Of a stretch of 64,000 bases of DNA, positions 18,404 to 28,191 are shown piece by piece. Location: NCBI GenBank assembly GCA_024644945.1, contig JAHEGU010000007.1, forward strand, positions 40,035 through 104,034, written 5' to 3'. Under the pieces are notes generated by a model. The model was given only the letters and a program-made list of their open reading frames with translations. It was not told where the DNA came from and searched no databases. The translations under genes and the position numbers were made by a program. Numbering within the stretch: the first letter of the stretch is position 1; every line of letters begins with the position of its first letter. The DNA comes from Gammaproteobacteria bacterium. Its GTDB lineage: Bacteria > Pseudomonadota > Gammaproteobacteria > Arenicellales > Poriferihabitantaceae.

Positions 18404-19330
18404 GTGACCCTTGCCGAGCTTCGGTATATCGTTGCGGTCGCGCAGGAGCGCCACTTCGGCCGCGCTGCAAAGGCCTGTTTTGTCAGTCAACCAACGCTTA
18501 GTGTCGCGGTTAAAAAGCTCGAGCAAGAACTTAAGGTTACCCTATTTGAACGCGGTAAAACCGATGTGGTTCTGACTCCGGTCGGTAAGCAGATCGTAGA
18601 TCAGGCTCAACGTACACTGGAAGCGGCTGGCCGCATCAGTCAGATCGCTGCGGCCGATGACAATGCGTTGTCAGAGCCGCTCAGAATTGGAGTTATCTAT
18701 ACCATTGGACCCTATCTGTTACCGAATCTGATCCCTGCTCTGCGCGAGCGCACGCCAGATCTTCAGGTCATAATCGAAGAAGGATTTACCGCGGATCTGC
18801 GAGTGCGTCTTAAGCAGGGTAGTCTTGATGCCATCATTCTTGCGCGGCCTTTTACTGAACCTGGGGTCGAAATTCGATCCCTCTATCGTGAGCCGTTTGT
18901 GGTGGTGCTCCCGAGTTCCCATCCTTGGGCCACACGCAAATCTATTAAAGCCGATGAGCTTTCCAAGGAAACCGTGCTGTTACTCGGGAAAGGGCATTGC
19001 TTTCGCGACCAGGTGCTCGAAGTTTGTCCAGGTTGCCTCAGGGTAGGTGGGCAGGATGATATACAGAAAACATTGGAAGGCGGTTCGATTGAGACCATAC
19101 GTCACATGGTCGCCAGCGGAGTAGGGGTCACAGTATTGCCTTGCAGTGCCGCCGGTGCGGAAGAGTACTCAAGACGTTTATTGTCAATCAAACGCTTTTC
19201 TGGTCCGACACCTGCAAGAGAAGTGATACTTTCCTGGCGCAAAGGATTCCCGAGGCTCCAGGCCATTGACGCGCTGACTGATGCGATTCGTTCCTGCAAA
19301 ATGAGCTGTGTAAAAATGCTCAAGCAGTAA
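18404..19330 (+). CDS. oxyR: Hydrogen peroxide-sensing LysR-type regulator OxyR
   Basis: Activates peroxide-defence genes when oxidised. An N-terminal helix-turn-helix spans about 1-65 (FGRAAKACFVSQPTLSVAVK). The redox pair falls at C199 (GKGHCFRDQ) and C208 (LEVCPGC), the same numbers as in E. coli OxyR; a third cysteine, C211, is extra. The start is GTG at 18404, 14 bp after the DUF3501 stop. Its location right behind rubrerythrin genes suggests local control of that operon. Confidence 0.93.
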   Translation: MTLAELRYIVAVAQERHFGRAAKACFVSQPTLSVAVKKLEQELKVTLFERGKTDVVLTPVGKQIVDQAQRTLEAAGRISQIAAADDNALSEPLRIGVIYTIGPYLLPNLIPALRERTPDLQVIIEEGFTADLRVRLKQGSLDAIILARPFTEPGVEIRSLYREPFVVVLPSSHPWATRKSIKADELSKETVLLLGKGHCFRDQVLEVCPGCLRVGGQDDIQKTLEGGSIETIRHMVASGVGVTVLPCSAAGAEEYSRRLLSIKRFSGPTPAREVILSWRKGFPRLQAIDALTDAIRSCKMSCVKMLKQ

Positions 19331-19401
19331 CCCAGAAGGGCACGCGATTCGCAATTTTTATGCCCTCGGTGTACGCTACCGGGTTCAAAGTTTGTTAAAA
19401 A

Positions 19402-20379
19402 ATGTTAATGGCTACGCCAGTAAATGTTGCAGTCGTAGGAGTGGGGTACCTTGGGCGTATCCATGCCAAGATTTACCACAGCATGCCCGAAGTAAACCTG
19501 GTTGCAGTAGTAGATACGGATCACGCCGCAGCAGACGCAATTTCCAATGAGTACGGCTGCAGAGGCTTCGATTCGGTTGACCAGTTTCTAGATTCAGACC
19601 ATGCGCGACAAATCGATGCGGTCAGTATCGTGGTGCCGACCAGTCTACATTTGCCGGTCTCCACGCCATTTCTGCAACGGGGGGTTCATATGATGCTTGA
19701 GAAGCCCATCGCCCCGACAGTTGAAGAAAGCAGCGCCATCGTAGATCTGGCCAATAAGTTCAATATAATTCTTCAGGTGGGACATCTCGAAAGATTTAAT
19801 GCGGGTGTCATGAAGCTTGCCGAACTGGCAGGAGATCCGAGATTCATCGAGGTGCATCGACTTGGAAAGTTTGTAGAACGTGCAACCGATGTGGACGTCG
19901 TGACTGATTTAATGATTCATGACATCGATATTGTGTTGTCTCTTGTACCTTCGCCCCTTAAGAGTATTTCTGCGACTGGTACTAAAGTCATAACCGATCA
20001 TGTGGACATCGCAAATGCGCGCCTAGAATTTGCTAATGGCGCAGTGGCGAACGTGACCGCCAGCAGGGTATCGCGCAACCAATTCCGCCGGATCCGAGTA
20101 TTTGCGCAGGACCACTATCTTGGACTTAACTTCAGCGATCAACAACTGGAAGAGGTCCGGACAGTTAAAACACATGACGGCTCTGAGTTCCCGGAGTTGA
20201 TCGACCGCCAAATTAAAGTGGAACCGCAGTTGCCGCTCAATGCAGAACTGGCCCATTTTATTAACTGTGTGCAGTGCGGAGAGCAACCGTTAGTGGCTGG
20301 CGAGGCTGGACTCACCGCCGTCAAGGTCGCAGAAATGGTTAAACAGAAAATCGCAATATCAATGGAGCAATATTCATGA
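19402..20379 (+). CDS. Gfo/Idh/MocA family NAD(P)-dependent oxidoreductase
   Basis: A 325-residue dehydrogenase with an N-terminal Rossmann fold (VGVGYLGRIHAKIY), the EKPIAPT segment carrying the catalytic lysine near residue 97, and HDIDIVLSLV in the C-terminal domain. Family members oxidise or reduce sugars and nucleotide sugars; this type is often found in lipopolysaccharide gene sets, but no such genes are adjacent. An alternative start is the ATG at 19408. Its stop overlaps the next gene's ATG as ATGA, so the two are coupled. Confidence 0.82.
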   Translation: MLMATPVNVAVVGVGYLGRIHAKIYHSMPEVNLVAVVDTDHAAADAISNEYGCRGFDSVDQFLDSDHARQIDAVSIVVPTSLHLPVSTPFLQRGVHMMLEKPIAPTVEESSAIVDLANKFNIILQVGHLERFNAGVMKLAELAGDPRFIEVHRLGKFVERATDVDVVTDLMIHDIDIVLSLVPSPLKSISATGTKVITDHVDIANARLEFANGAVANVTASRVSRNQFRRIRVFAQDHYLGLNFSDQQLEEVRTVKTHDGSEFPELIDRQIKVEPQLPLNAELAHFINCVQCGEQPLVAGEAGLTAVKVAEMVKQKIAISMEQYS

Positions 20380-21080
20380 CCAAAGAACTGTTTCGTGAAA
20401 ACGGATACCTGAAAAGCTGCGAAGCAGAAGTTACCAGCGTACTCGATAAAGGATTTGGCGTCGATCAAACGGTGTTTTACCCTATGGGAGGCGGGCAGCC
20501 AGGCGATACGGGGAAATTCTTATGCGCCGACGGTTTGAGTGGTGAAATCGTAGATACTTATAAAGACAGAGAAAGTGGAGTACATCTGCATGTGGTGGCG
20601 GAAGGAACAACGCTGCCGACAGTTGGCGATAAAATTATCCTCAGCATCGATTGGGAACGTCGGCACCGAATCATGCGCATGCATAGCTGTATGCATATGC
20701 TTTGTGCAGCGGTTCCCGAGCCGGTGACAGGGGGGTCGATACGTGATGGCAGCGGCCGACTTGATTTCGATATTCCGGAGCCTCCCGACAAACAGGCTAT
20801 CGAAGACAAACTGAACGAGTTGATTGCTGCGGATCTACCCATGTCGCTTAAGTGGATCACTGATGCAGAAATGGATGCTCAACCGGACCTGGTGAGAACG
20901 ATGTCAGTAAAACCACCACGAGGAAGTGGTCAGGTCAGACTGGTGGAATTTTCTGGCGCCGACCTGCAACCCTGTGGTGGCACCCATGTAGCACGAACCG
21001 GGGAGATTGGCCCGGTTCGGGTACAAAGTGTTAAAAAGAAGGGAAAACAAAATAGAAGGATAACTGTTGAGTTTGCCTGA
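20376..21080 (+). CDS. Alanyl-tRNA editing protein, AlaX-like
   Basis: A free-standing homologue of the AlaRS editing domain that hydrolyses Ser- or Gly-tRNA-Ala. Zinc ligands are present as HSCMH (H103, H107) and CGGTH (C200, H204). The 234-residue length with an N-terminal beta-barrel fits AlaX type II. It overlaps the preceding gene by four bases. The gene lies in a plus-strand pair, convergent with the Mut7-C RNase. Confidence 0.88.
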   Translation: MTKELFRENGYLKSCEAEVTSVLDKGFGVDQTVFYPMGGGQPGDTGKFLCADGLSGEIVDTYKDRESGVHLHVVAEGTTLPTVGDKIILSIDWERRHRIMRMHSCMHMLCAAVPEPVTGGSIRDGSGRLDFDIPEPPDKQAIEDKLNELIAADLPMSLKWITDAEMDAQPDLVRTMSVKPPRGSGQVRLVEFSGADLQPCGGTHVARTGEIGPVRVQSVKKKGKQNRRITVEFA

Positions 21081-21256
21081 ACAATGGCCTCCATCTGCAC
21101 CATTGGTTTGATCACCTGAACGAAGAAGAGAGGCTCCTTGGTATTGGCTTAGATTCATTTGATGTACTGCTTTTACATCTCTGCAGTCTGGTATTTTTTT
21201 ATCAAATTTGATGGTATACGGTAGTTTACTGCAACTATGCGATCTCCAATTCATAA

Positions 21257-22003
21257 TTATTGCTCTTCAAGTAAGTCATCGATAATTCGTTGCATATGAT
21301 CATAATGGCTGCCTTTCCAGTAGATTTTTTTGCAGTCTTCACAAACACTGAATTTGTCGAACGTTTTTGACACGCTGTCTGGTAGTTCTTCAATGACCTG
21401 ATCTTTAGTTATTGCATGGATAAGACCGTTGCACGGTATACAGCGTGTAAAAGGTTTTACTGATCGATAAAGATCAAATTTAGTAAGCACTTCGCGAATC
21501 TGTAAAGCTGGCTTATCACTGCGAATGAAATAACCGTGTGTGACTTTACTGCGTTTTAATAATCCATGATCGCGAGTAAGTAATTCGCGTTTTTTTCCGC
21601 GAACGGCGATCTCGGCCAGCTCATCGTCTTTCCAGATGTTGCTGTACAGAGTATCGAACCCGAACAGACGCAGGTAGCGGGCCAGCTTTCCAAGATGAGT
21701 ATCCGAAACAAAACGAATGTGTCGCAGGGGTTCAGGCCGCAGGCGGGTTACATCTGAAATATCGAGCGCTTCGAACACAGGATATATACTGACCTGATCA
21801 TCGGGCTCAGCGATGTATGAAAATTCCACCGAATGCCCGTTGACCAATATCAGATCTACTTCGGTATGCGGTACTCCGACTGATTCAATCATGTCCTTGA
21901 TCGAACTCCGCGGTCGGAAGGGGACGGTGAATTTTCGTTTCTTCCTGTTTCTTGGAAGGAAATCATTCAGTGCCTCATAAAACCGAAGGTTGATATCGGA
22001 CAT
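21257..22003 (-). CDS. Mut7-C RNase domain protein with N-terminal ubiquitin-like domain
   Basis: A 248-residue fusion. Residues 1-85 form a ThiS/MoaD-like beta-grasp (IDLILVNGHSVEF-like core, EPDDQVSIYPVFE). Residues 95-240 form a Mut7-C PIN-type nuclease with the acidic FVSDTHLGKLARYLRLFG start and ELLTRDHGLLKR. A zinc ribbon (CIPC near 195, CEDC near 228) closes it. The family is predicted to cleave RNA; the substrate is not known to me. Monocistronic, 240 bp from the divergent next gene. Confidence 0.88.
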   Translation of the reverse strand: MSDINLRFYEALNDFLPRNRKKRKFTVPFRPRSSIKDMIESVGVPHTEVDLILVNGHSVEFSYIAEPDDQVSIYPVFEALDISDVTRLRPEPLRHIRFVSDTHLGKLARYLRLFGFDTLYSNIWKDDELAEIAVRGKKRELLTRDHGLLKRSKVTHGYFIRSDKPALQIREVLTKFDLYRSVKPFTRCIPCNGLIHAITKDQVIEELPDSVSKTFDKFSVCEDCKKIYWKGSHYDHMQRIIDDLLEEQ

Positions 22004-22242
22004 CGCGAATAGGAAGTTAATAGTGTAGATATTGATCCAAATATACTGGTCACGGTCAATACGCTTGAAGTGGAATCAAGTATTGGATTGCCCCATGCCT
22101 TAGTGCAATTAGTCCAGGTCCGGATGTGGAGCATTTGATCCAGAATTACAACGGTTCTAAAGGGCTCGTACTTGCGTAAAGACGACTGTATTCAGCTTCA
22201 GTTCAGCCAGCAAATCATTTAATGATCTTAATATAAACGAAC

Positions 22243-22740
22243 GTGATTTGGACTGTGGTTGATTTAACAAAACGTAGTGCGCTAAAGGTTATCTCCGTTT
22301 CGGCGGCGGTAGCCGCTGTGCCAGTATGGTCAGTCACTATGCTTATTAATAATAGGAAAGGCAGGGAAAGGCTGGACATCAGTATTCAATATCAGTCCGG
22401 AAGCAACCATGGCACTGTAGTATTCGGAAATCCTACCGACCAGGATATTATTGTGAATGTGAAATTTGATGGTGAACTGAGTGTCCCTGGGGGCATTTTG
22501 GATGTTCGCCAGCTGATGGCGGTAGGGTCGGTTCACATCAAACCTGGCTCAAGCAGGCGCTATCAGCTGCCGAAACTTGCGCGTACGGTCCGACCGTTTG
22601 ATGGCGCCCAAGGTTATCGCCATGCCGACCAGAGATTCCCGATATCCGATAATGTCATTATTGCAAATGCCCACGTAACCAGCGACTACAAGCGCCTCAA
22701 TGGTAGCACCCCGGTTTTCTTGATCCGGTCTGTTTCGTAG
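22243..22740 (+). CDS. Hypothetical exported or membrane-anchored protein
   Basis: A 165-residue protein of unknown function. It begins with GTG, has KR at 10-11 and a hydrophobic segment (about 15-36) ending near VPVWSVTMLI, followed by a probable beta-rich periplasmic domain (SIQYQSGSNHGTVVFGNPTD, VNVKFDGELSVPGG). No cysteine for a lipobox is present. A second GTG at 22255 is an alternative start, and no clear ribosome site distinguishes the two. Nothing in the neighbourhood suggests its job. It may be a small envelope protein with an immunoglobulin-like fold. Confidence 0.45.
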   Translation: MIWTVVDLTKRSALKVISVSAAVAAVPVWSVTMLINNRKGRERLDISIQYQSGSNHGTVVFGNPTDQDIIVNVKFDGELSVPGGILDVRQLMAVGSVHIKPGSSRRYQLPKLARTVRPFDGAQGYRHADQRFPISDNVIIANAHVTSDYKRLNGSTPVFLIRSVS

Positions 22741-22788
22741 TTTTTTGTTTTTCTCAGAAAAGTCTGGGTATTTTGACGTTTTTCAGGT

Positions 22789-23400
22789 TCAAATCCGGTT
22801 GCTTTGACGCTGTTTTAATGTATCTTCGATCGCAGCCAATTGTTCCGGCGTATTAATGTTTGTGAACATCTGTTCTTGATCCCTAAATTCGACGATGGAA
22901 TAGGGGTGCTGCGCATACCATCTATCAATCTTGCGTTCGCCGCTTTTGAGGAAAGTGTGCATGCTCGGCAGCAACTGTAAATGCATCAGAGCGTATACCG
23001 GTTGTATCCGATCAGCATCGGCGGCAACAACAAGCTTTACAGACTGCTCCTCGGCGGCCTGCATCATCCTGATAGCGTAATTTCCTGCGACAAAGGGACT
23101 ATCACAAGGCACGGTCAGTAGCCACTCGTTATCGATTTTCGCGAGCGCGGCTGCCATGCCTGCCAGTGGTCCCTGGTAGTTTGAAAGAGAATCCGTGAAA
23201 ACCGAATATCCGAGCTTGCCATACTGATCCAGGTTACGATTGGCATTGATCAGGATCTCTGACACTTGTTCGGAAAGTTGGGAGGCTATTCGAGCTACAA
23301 TGGTTTTTCCGGCAACCTCTATTAGTCCTTTGTCCTGACCACCCATCCGGGTCGCGCGACCTCCCGCTAGAACTACCGCTGTAACATTGTCGGCTTTCAT
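22789..23400 (-). CDS. mobA: Molybdenum cofactor guanylyltransferase
   Basis: Transfers GMP from GTP to molybdopterin to form the MGD cofactor. The nucleotide-binding signature LAGGRATRMGGQDKGLIEV is at residues 11-29, with PCDSPFV near 100 for metal binding. 203 residues is normal for MobA. It starts 3 bp after the ppc stop, so it is probably co-transcribed with ppc, an unusual partner. No other molybdenum genes occur in the window. Confidence 0.92.
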   Translation of the reverse strand: MKADNVTAVVLAGGRATRMGGQDKGLIEVAGKTIVARIASQLSEQVSEILINANRNLDQYGKLGYSVFTDSLSNYQGPLAGMAAALAKIDNEWLLTVPCDSPFVAGNYAIRMMQAAEEQSVKLVVAADADRIQPVYALMHLQLLPSMHTFLKSGERKIDRWYAQHPYSIVEFRDQEQMFTNINTPEQLAAIEDTLKQRQSNRI

Positions 23401-23403
23401 CGT

Positions 23404-26145
23404 CTAGCCGGTGTTCCGCATACCGGCTGCGATACCGTTGATCGCCACTAGCAGGGCGTCCAGCGCCTGCTCATCGTCACTTTTCCTTACTCTGGATAGC
23501 AGTTCTACCTGTAACAGGTTGAGTGGGTCGACATAAGTGTTGCGCACCTCCACCGAACGCCTCACTACCGGTTGGGTTTCCAAGGGAATACTATGGCCAG
23601 TAACCGCCAGGGTCAATTCCATGGTCTGCTGATACATCCCTCTGAGCTCGTTCCCGAGTCCCTGAAGATGAGGAGGTACCAGCCTCGCGTCGTAGATCGC
23701 TGAGACGTTTGGGTCCGCTTTTGAGAACACCATTTCGATAGAGTCCATAGTGGCGCTGAAGAAAGGCCATTCGGCCTGCATCTGGTCAAGAATCGGTTTA
23801 TCCCCCTGATCTATGGCATGCTTGAGGGCTGCGCCGACCCCTAACCATGCCGGCAACATCAGACGGGTCTGGGTCCAGGCGAATATCCATGGGATTGCCC
23901 GTAATGTCTCAATACCACCCCCTGGTTTACGCCGAGCCGGGCGACTACCGATTTTAAGGTTACCGAGTTCTTGTTCGGGCGTGGCTGATCTAAAATACTC
24001 TAAAAAATCAGTATGATGACGAATTATTCTATGAAACTCCATGAGAGATACAGATGCGAGTTCTGAAATTTGATCACGCCAAACTTGCTGTGGTCCACAT
24101 GGCGGAGCCAGAGTCGCCTCCAGTACAGAACCGATGTACACCTCCAGGGTTTCCATGGCCATGCCAGGCAGGCCAAATTTTGCCTGGATTACCTCACCCT
24201 GTTCCGTAACCCGCATAGACCCATTTACCGATCCTGGAGGTTGCGCCAATATGGCTTCGTAAGCGGGACCTCCGCCGCGCGCTACCGTCCCGCCACGGCC
24301 ATGAAACAGGGTCAAGAAAATATCGTGTTTTTTAAATACCTCAACCAGCTTTTCCTGGGCTTGATAAAGTCCCCAGGAGGCCGCGAGTTTGCCTGCATCT
24401 TTGGCCGAATCGGAATAGCCGATCATGACTTCTTGCGCACCGTTGATGTAATTTTTGTAAAAAGGGATTGAGAACAACTTATCCATGCAGTCAGCCGCAG
24501 AGTTGAGATCGTCAAGCCGTTCAAATAATGGTGCGATCCCCATCGGGCGTTGAATCCGACATTCTTTCTGCAGTAGAGCCACCTCCAGCACGTCTGATGG
24601 ATTCGACGCCATTGAAATGACGTAGGTGCCAAGGGATTCGGGATTTTCCGCTGCCAGGGTCCGGAACGTTTGCAGAACTTCCCGTACTTCGTCTGAAGCC
24701 TGATCTGGTCCGGGAAAACTGGAAGCAATCAATGGCCGTTTACTTTTCAGTTCCTTGATCAGGAAGTCTTGTTTTTTTTCTTCACTCCAATCAAGGTAGC
24801 TACCGATATCGAGGTGGCGAGTGATTGTATCTATCGCGTCCGCGTGACGGGAAGCTTCCTGTCTAATATCCAGCTTCAGCAGAACAAGTCCGAACACGTC
24901 GAGCCGCCTAAGGATGTCGGTCAATCGGCCATCTGCAATCATCTTGTTACCCGTTTCCACAAGGGATCGATAGCAAAGCATCAGTGGCTCACGCAGCTGG
25001 TCGGTAAAGAGGTAAATATCGCGTTCGGCTGCAGGCCGGCCTCGGGATTTTGTAGAACCGAGATTTTCCAAAAGTTGGTTGTAGTAGCGAACAGTGTTAC
25101 GCAGTGTTTTGCGGACAGACTGAAGCAATGCGCGGTAGGGCTCTCGGCGTTGTCCGACCAGCTGCATTAACTCTTCACTACAGGTTCGCATTGAGAGGTC
25201 CCGTCGCAGGTCGTCGATTTCGTCATGAAACAGCTGTGCTGCACGAACTCTCGACAGTAGACAGACTTGCTGCGTGATTGCAGGGGTGGCGTTGGGGTTG
25301 CCGTCCCTGTCTCCGCCCATCCATGAACCGAACCGAATTGGGGCCGAGTTAAGGGACAGGTGTTTTCCCGTGTAGTCAAATAGTGCCAGATCCAGCTTGC
25401 GTAATACGTCAGGTACCACATCCCAAAGGGTCTGCTCTACTGCAATTAAGCCGTTCTTGGCCTCGTCAACTGGAGTCAATCGCCTGCGGCGGATTTCATC
25501 CGTTTCCCAGACTTCTGAAATTGCCCGATGCAGTGCTAACTCAATTTGTTCACGTTCCAGTCGTGATAGATCAGCGCGATCGTGTTGCGCCAATAGATGA
25601 TTAATACGTAAGAATTTGGACGATACACTTCTGCGCACGATTTCCGTCGGGTGCGCGGTCAACACCAGCTCGATTGAGAGCTGGCTGACATGCTGATGCA
25701 ACACCTCAGGGGCAATCCCGGACTCGATCAATTTGCCAAACTGGGCTTCCAGAAAGCTGCAGTTTTTGGTTTCGCGGTTTCCGTCACCGGCTGGAGCCGC
25801 TGCGATCTGGCGCCTGCGGCGAATCTGATGATGCTGCTCGGCTATATTTGCTAAATTCAGAAATAAGGCAAATGCGCGGGCCAATATGACCACCTGATCA
25901 CTATCGAGCTCGGCCAGACGATCTACAAGTCGACTGGTATTTTCAATATTCCCACTGCGCGCGTCTTTCGCCAGCTGGCGGATTTCCTCCACCAGTTGAT
26001 ACAGTGCTTTACCGTGCTGCTGCTTGATCGTTTTACCTAATAGAGAGCCTAGAAGCCTGACGTCATTGCGAAGAGGCTGGTCTTCCTCCTGCAATGAATA
26101 AAACTGGCTTAGCCGCTGGGCCTGGTTGGAACCGGTCATGTTCAT
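23404..26145 (-). CDS. ppc: Phosphoenolpyruvate carboxylase
   Basis: Carboxylates PEP to oxaloacetate to refill the TCA cycle. Catalytic segments VLTAHPTEIVRR (H165) and FHGRGGTVARGGGP (near 600) are intact, and the protein ends in the family-typical xNTG. 913 residues is in the usual range. GAG spaced six bases before M3 makes M3 (26139) about as likely a start as M1. The divergent neighbour is lepA, 202 bp away. Confidence 0.97.
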   Translation of the reverse strand: MNMTGSNQAQRLSQFYSLQEEDQPLRNDVRLLGSLLGKTIKQQHGKALYQLVEEIRQLAKDARSGNIENTSRLVDRLAELDSDQVVILARAFALFLNLANIAEQHHQIRRRRQIAAAPAGDGNRETKNCSFLEAQFGKLIESGIAPEVLHQHVSQLSIELVLTAHPTEIVRRSVSSKFLRINHLLAQHDRADLSRLEREQIELALHRAISEVWETDEIRRRRLTPVDEAKNGLIAVEQTLWDVVPDVLRKLDLALFDYTGKHLSLNSAPIRFGSWMGGDRDGNPNATPAITQQVCLLSRVRAAQLFHDEIDDLRRDLSMRTCSEELMQLVGQRREPYRALLQSVRKTLRNTVRYYNQLLENLGSTKSRGRPAAERDIYLFTDQLREPLMLCYRSLVETGNKMIADGRLTDILRRLDVFGLVLLKLDIRQEASRHADAIDTITRHLDIGSYLDWSEEKKQDFLIKELKSKRPLIASSFPGPDQASDEVREVLQTFRTLAAENPESLGTYVISMASNPSDVLEVALLQKECRIQRPMGIAPLFERLDDLNSAADCMDKLFSIPFYKNYINGAQEVMIGYSDSAKDAGKLAASWGLYQAQEKLVEVFKKHDIFLTLFHGRGGTVARGGGPAYEAILAQPPGSVNGSMRVTEQGEVIQAKFGLPGMAMETLEVYIGSVLEATLAPPCGPQQVWRDQISELASVSLMEFHRIIRHHTDFLEYFRSATPEQELGNLKIGSRPARRKPGGGIETLRAIPWIFAWTQTRLMLPAWLGVGAALKHAIDQGDKPILDQMQAEWPFFSATMDSIEMVFSKADPNVSAIYDARLVPPHLQGLGNELRGMYQQTMELTLAVTGHSIPLETQPVVRRSVEVRNTYVDPLNLLQVELLSRVRKSDDEQALDALLVAINGIAAGMRNTG

Positions 26146-26197
26146 CTCGATCTATTGAGCTCAGTATTCTAACCCAGCAGGATCAAGGGTGATCTTT

Positions 26198-26209
26198 CCC
26201 CTGCAGGGG
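26198..26209. repeat. Perfect 12-bp palindrome in ppc-lepA intergenic region
   Basis: CCCCTGCAGGGG is self-complementary and lies about 53 bp upstream of the ppc start, in the divergent promoter region. It could be an operator or chance; no regulator is known to me for this sequence. Confidence 0.35.
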
Positions 26210-26347
26210 CACAAAGGGTACAATCCGGATCGCGATTCGGTTAGGAAATGAGGACTAACAGGGTTTGCCAAAAATCTCTTCAGCCGATCGCCAGCCTCAC
26301 TATAGTTTCATACTCAATCTTCTTGCTAATTTAAATACCTGCAGTTA

Positions 26348-28159
26348 ATGCCCAGGATTGAACAATCCAGAATCCGCAATTTTGCGATTATTGCCCATGT
26401 AGATCATGGCAAATCCACTTTGGCCGATCGGTTTATTCAGCTTTGCGGTGGGCTCGATGCAAGAGAAATGAAGGAGCAGGTGCTCGACTCTATGGAAATC
26501 GAGCGGGAGCGTGGTATTACTATTAAGGCACAGAGTGTCACGCTGGACTACCAGGCAAAGGACGGAATCGAATACCAGTTAAATCTGATTGATACCCCGG
26601 GTCACGTCGATTTTTCTTACGAAGTATCACGCTCACTCAATGCCTGTGAAGGCGCACTGCTAGTCGTAGACGCTGCCCAGGGAGTCGAAGCGCAGACGGT
26701 CGCCAACTGTTATACCGCGGTAGATCTCGGACTCACGGTGATACCGGTACTGAACAAGATTGACCTTCCTGCCGCGGAACCCGATAGAGTGCTCGAAGAA
26801 ATTGAGGAAGTCATCGGGATTGACAGCACCGATGCCCTGGCGGTGAGCGCCAAAACAGGTCTCGGCGTAGAAGAGTTGCTGGAGCAGATTGTTGCTGCAT
26901 TACCAGCGCCGTCGGGAGGGGTCGAAGCACCACTTAGAGCGCTGGTGCTCGACTCATGGTTTGATAATTATTTAGGCGTGGTGTCGCTGGTGAGAATTAT
27001 GGATGGATTGCTAGGGGCTGCGCGTACCCGAATCCGCATGATGTCTACAGGACAGGACCACCAGGTAGAGCAGGTCGGAATATTCAAGCCTAAAGCCACC
27101 AAGGTGCAGGAGCTGAGTACCGGCATGGTTGGGTTTATGATCGCGGGACTTAAAGATATCAAGGCCGCCAGGGTGGGAGATACGGTAACACTTGCCTATA
27201 CCCCTGCCTCGCAAGCACTGCCAGGATTTAAACAGGTCAAACCAACCGTATTTGCTGGCCTGTATCCCATCAACAATGCTGATTTCGAGGCCTTTCGAGT
27301 GGCTCTGGACAAATTAAGCCTGAACGATGCTGCGCTATCTTTTCAACCCGAATCATCTCAAGCGCTGGGTTTTGGTTTCCGCTGTGGTTTCCTCGGCATG
27401 CTGCACATGGAGATTGTGCAGGAGCGGCTTGAACGCGAATATAACCTGGAGCTGATCACAACCGCGCCAACGGTGGTGTATGAGATTCGACGCAAGGATG
27501 GCAAGGTGGTGTATATCGATAATCCGGCTGACCTGCCTGACCCGTCAGCAATCGAGGAGATTAAGGAACCGTATATTCTGGCACGTATTCTGGTTCCCCA
27601 TGAGCATGTCGGTGCGGTACTCACCCTATGCATCGAGAAGCGTGGTATTCAGAAAAATATTCACTATCACGGGCGTCAAGTGATGGTTGAGTTTGACCTG
27701 CCGCTGAACGAGGTGGTCATGGATTTTTATGACCAGCTCAAGTCTGATACCCGCGGATATGCGTCACTTGACTACGAATTTATTGAAAATCGACCGGCGG
27801 ATATGGTCAAAGTAGATGTTATGATTAATGGTGAGCGCGTTGACCCCCTGGCGGTGCTGGTGCACCGTGATCAAAGCCAATATAGAGCCCGGACACTGGT
27901 TAAGCGCATGCGAGGTTTGATTCCGAGGCAAATGTTTGATGTCGCGATTCAGGCTGCGATTGGCGCCAAAATTATCTCCAGGGAGACTGTAAAAGCGCTT
28001 CGAAAGAACGTTACGGCCAAGTGTTATGGGGGCGATATTACTCGCAAACGCAAGTTGCTCGAAAAACAAAAAGCGGGTAAAAAGCGCATGAAACAGATCG
28101 GTTCGGTGGAAATTCCTCAGGAAGCCTTTCTGTCAGTGCTCAAAGTGGATCGCGAATGA
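26348..28159 (+). CDS. lepA: Elongation factor 4 (LepA)
   Basis: A ribosome-associated GTPase that back-translocates or helps assemble ribosomes. P-loop AHVDHGKST is at 17-25, with [14 protein letters not shown] and the LepA-specific C-terminal domain ([15 protein letters not shown]). 603 residues is standard. It heads the lepA-lepB-DUF4845-rnc-era-recO series. No clear Shine-Dalgarno precedes this ATG. Confidence 0.97.
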   Translation: MPRIEQSRIRNFAIIAHVDHGKSTLADRFIQLCGGLDAREMKEQVLDSMEIERERGITIKAQSVTLDYQAKDGIEYQLNLIDTPGHVDFSYEVSRSLNACEGALLVVDAAQGVEAQTVANCYTAVDLGLTVIPVLNKIDLPAAEPDRVLEEIEEVIGIDSTDALAVSAKTGLGVEELLEQIVAALPAPSGGVEAPLRALVLDSWFDNYLGVVSLVRIMDGLLGAARTRIRMMSTGQDHQVEQVGIFKPKATKVQELSTGMVGFMIAGLKDIKAARVGDTVTLAYTPASQALPGFKQVKPTVFAGLYPINNADFEAFRVALDKLSLNDAALSFQPESSQALGFGFRCGFLGMLHMEIVQERLEREYNLELITTAPTVVYEIRRKDGKVVYIDNPADLPDPSAIEEIKEPYILARILVPHEHVGAVLTLCIEKRGIQKNIHYHGRQVMVEFDLPLNEVVMDFYDQLKSDTRGYASLDYEFIENRPADMVKVDVMINGERVDPLAVLVHRDQSQYRARTLVKRMRGLIPRQMFDVAIQAAIGAKIISRETVKALRKNVTAKCYGGDITRKRKLLEKQKAGKKRMKQIGSVEIPQEAFLSVLKVDRE

Positions 28160-28191
28160 TCCGGGAACACGCATTAATTTAGGAATTTTTT

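Noticed and set aside
21081..21256. Possible gene remnant after the AlaX-like gene (frame reading WFDHLNEEERLLGIG)
   Set aside because: A few residues hint at an acetyltransferase-like end, but the stretch is too short to support a call.
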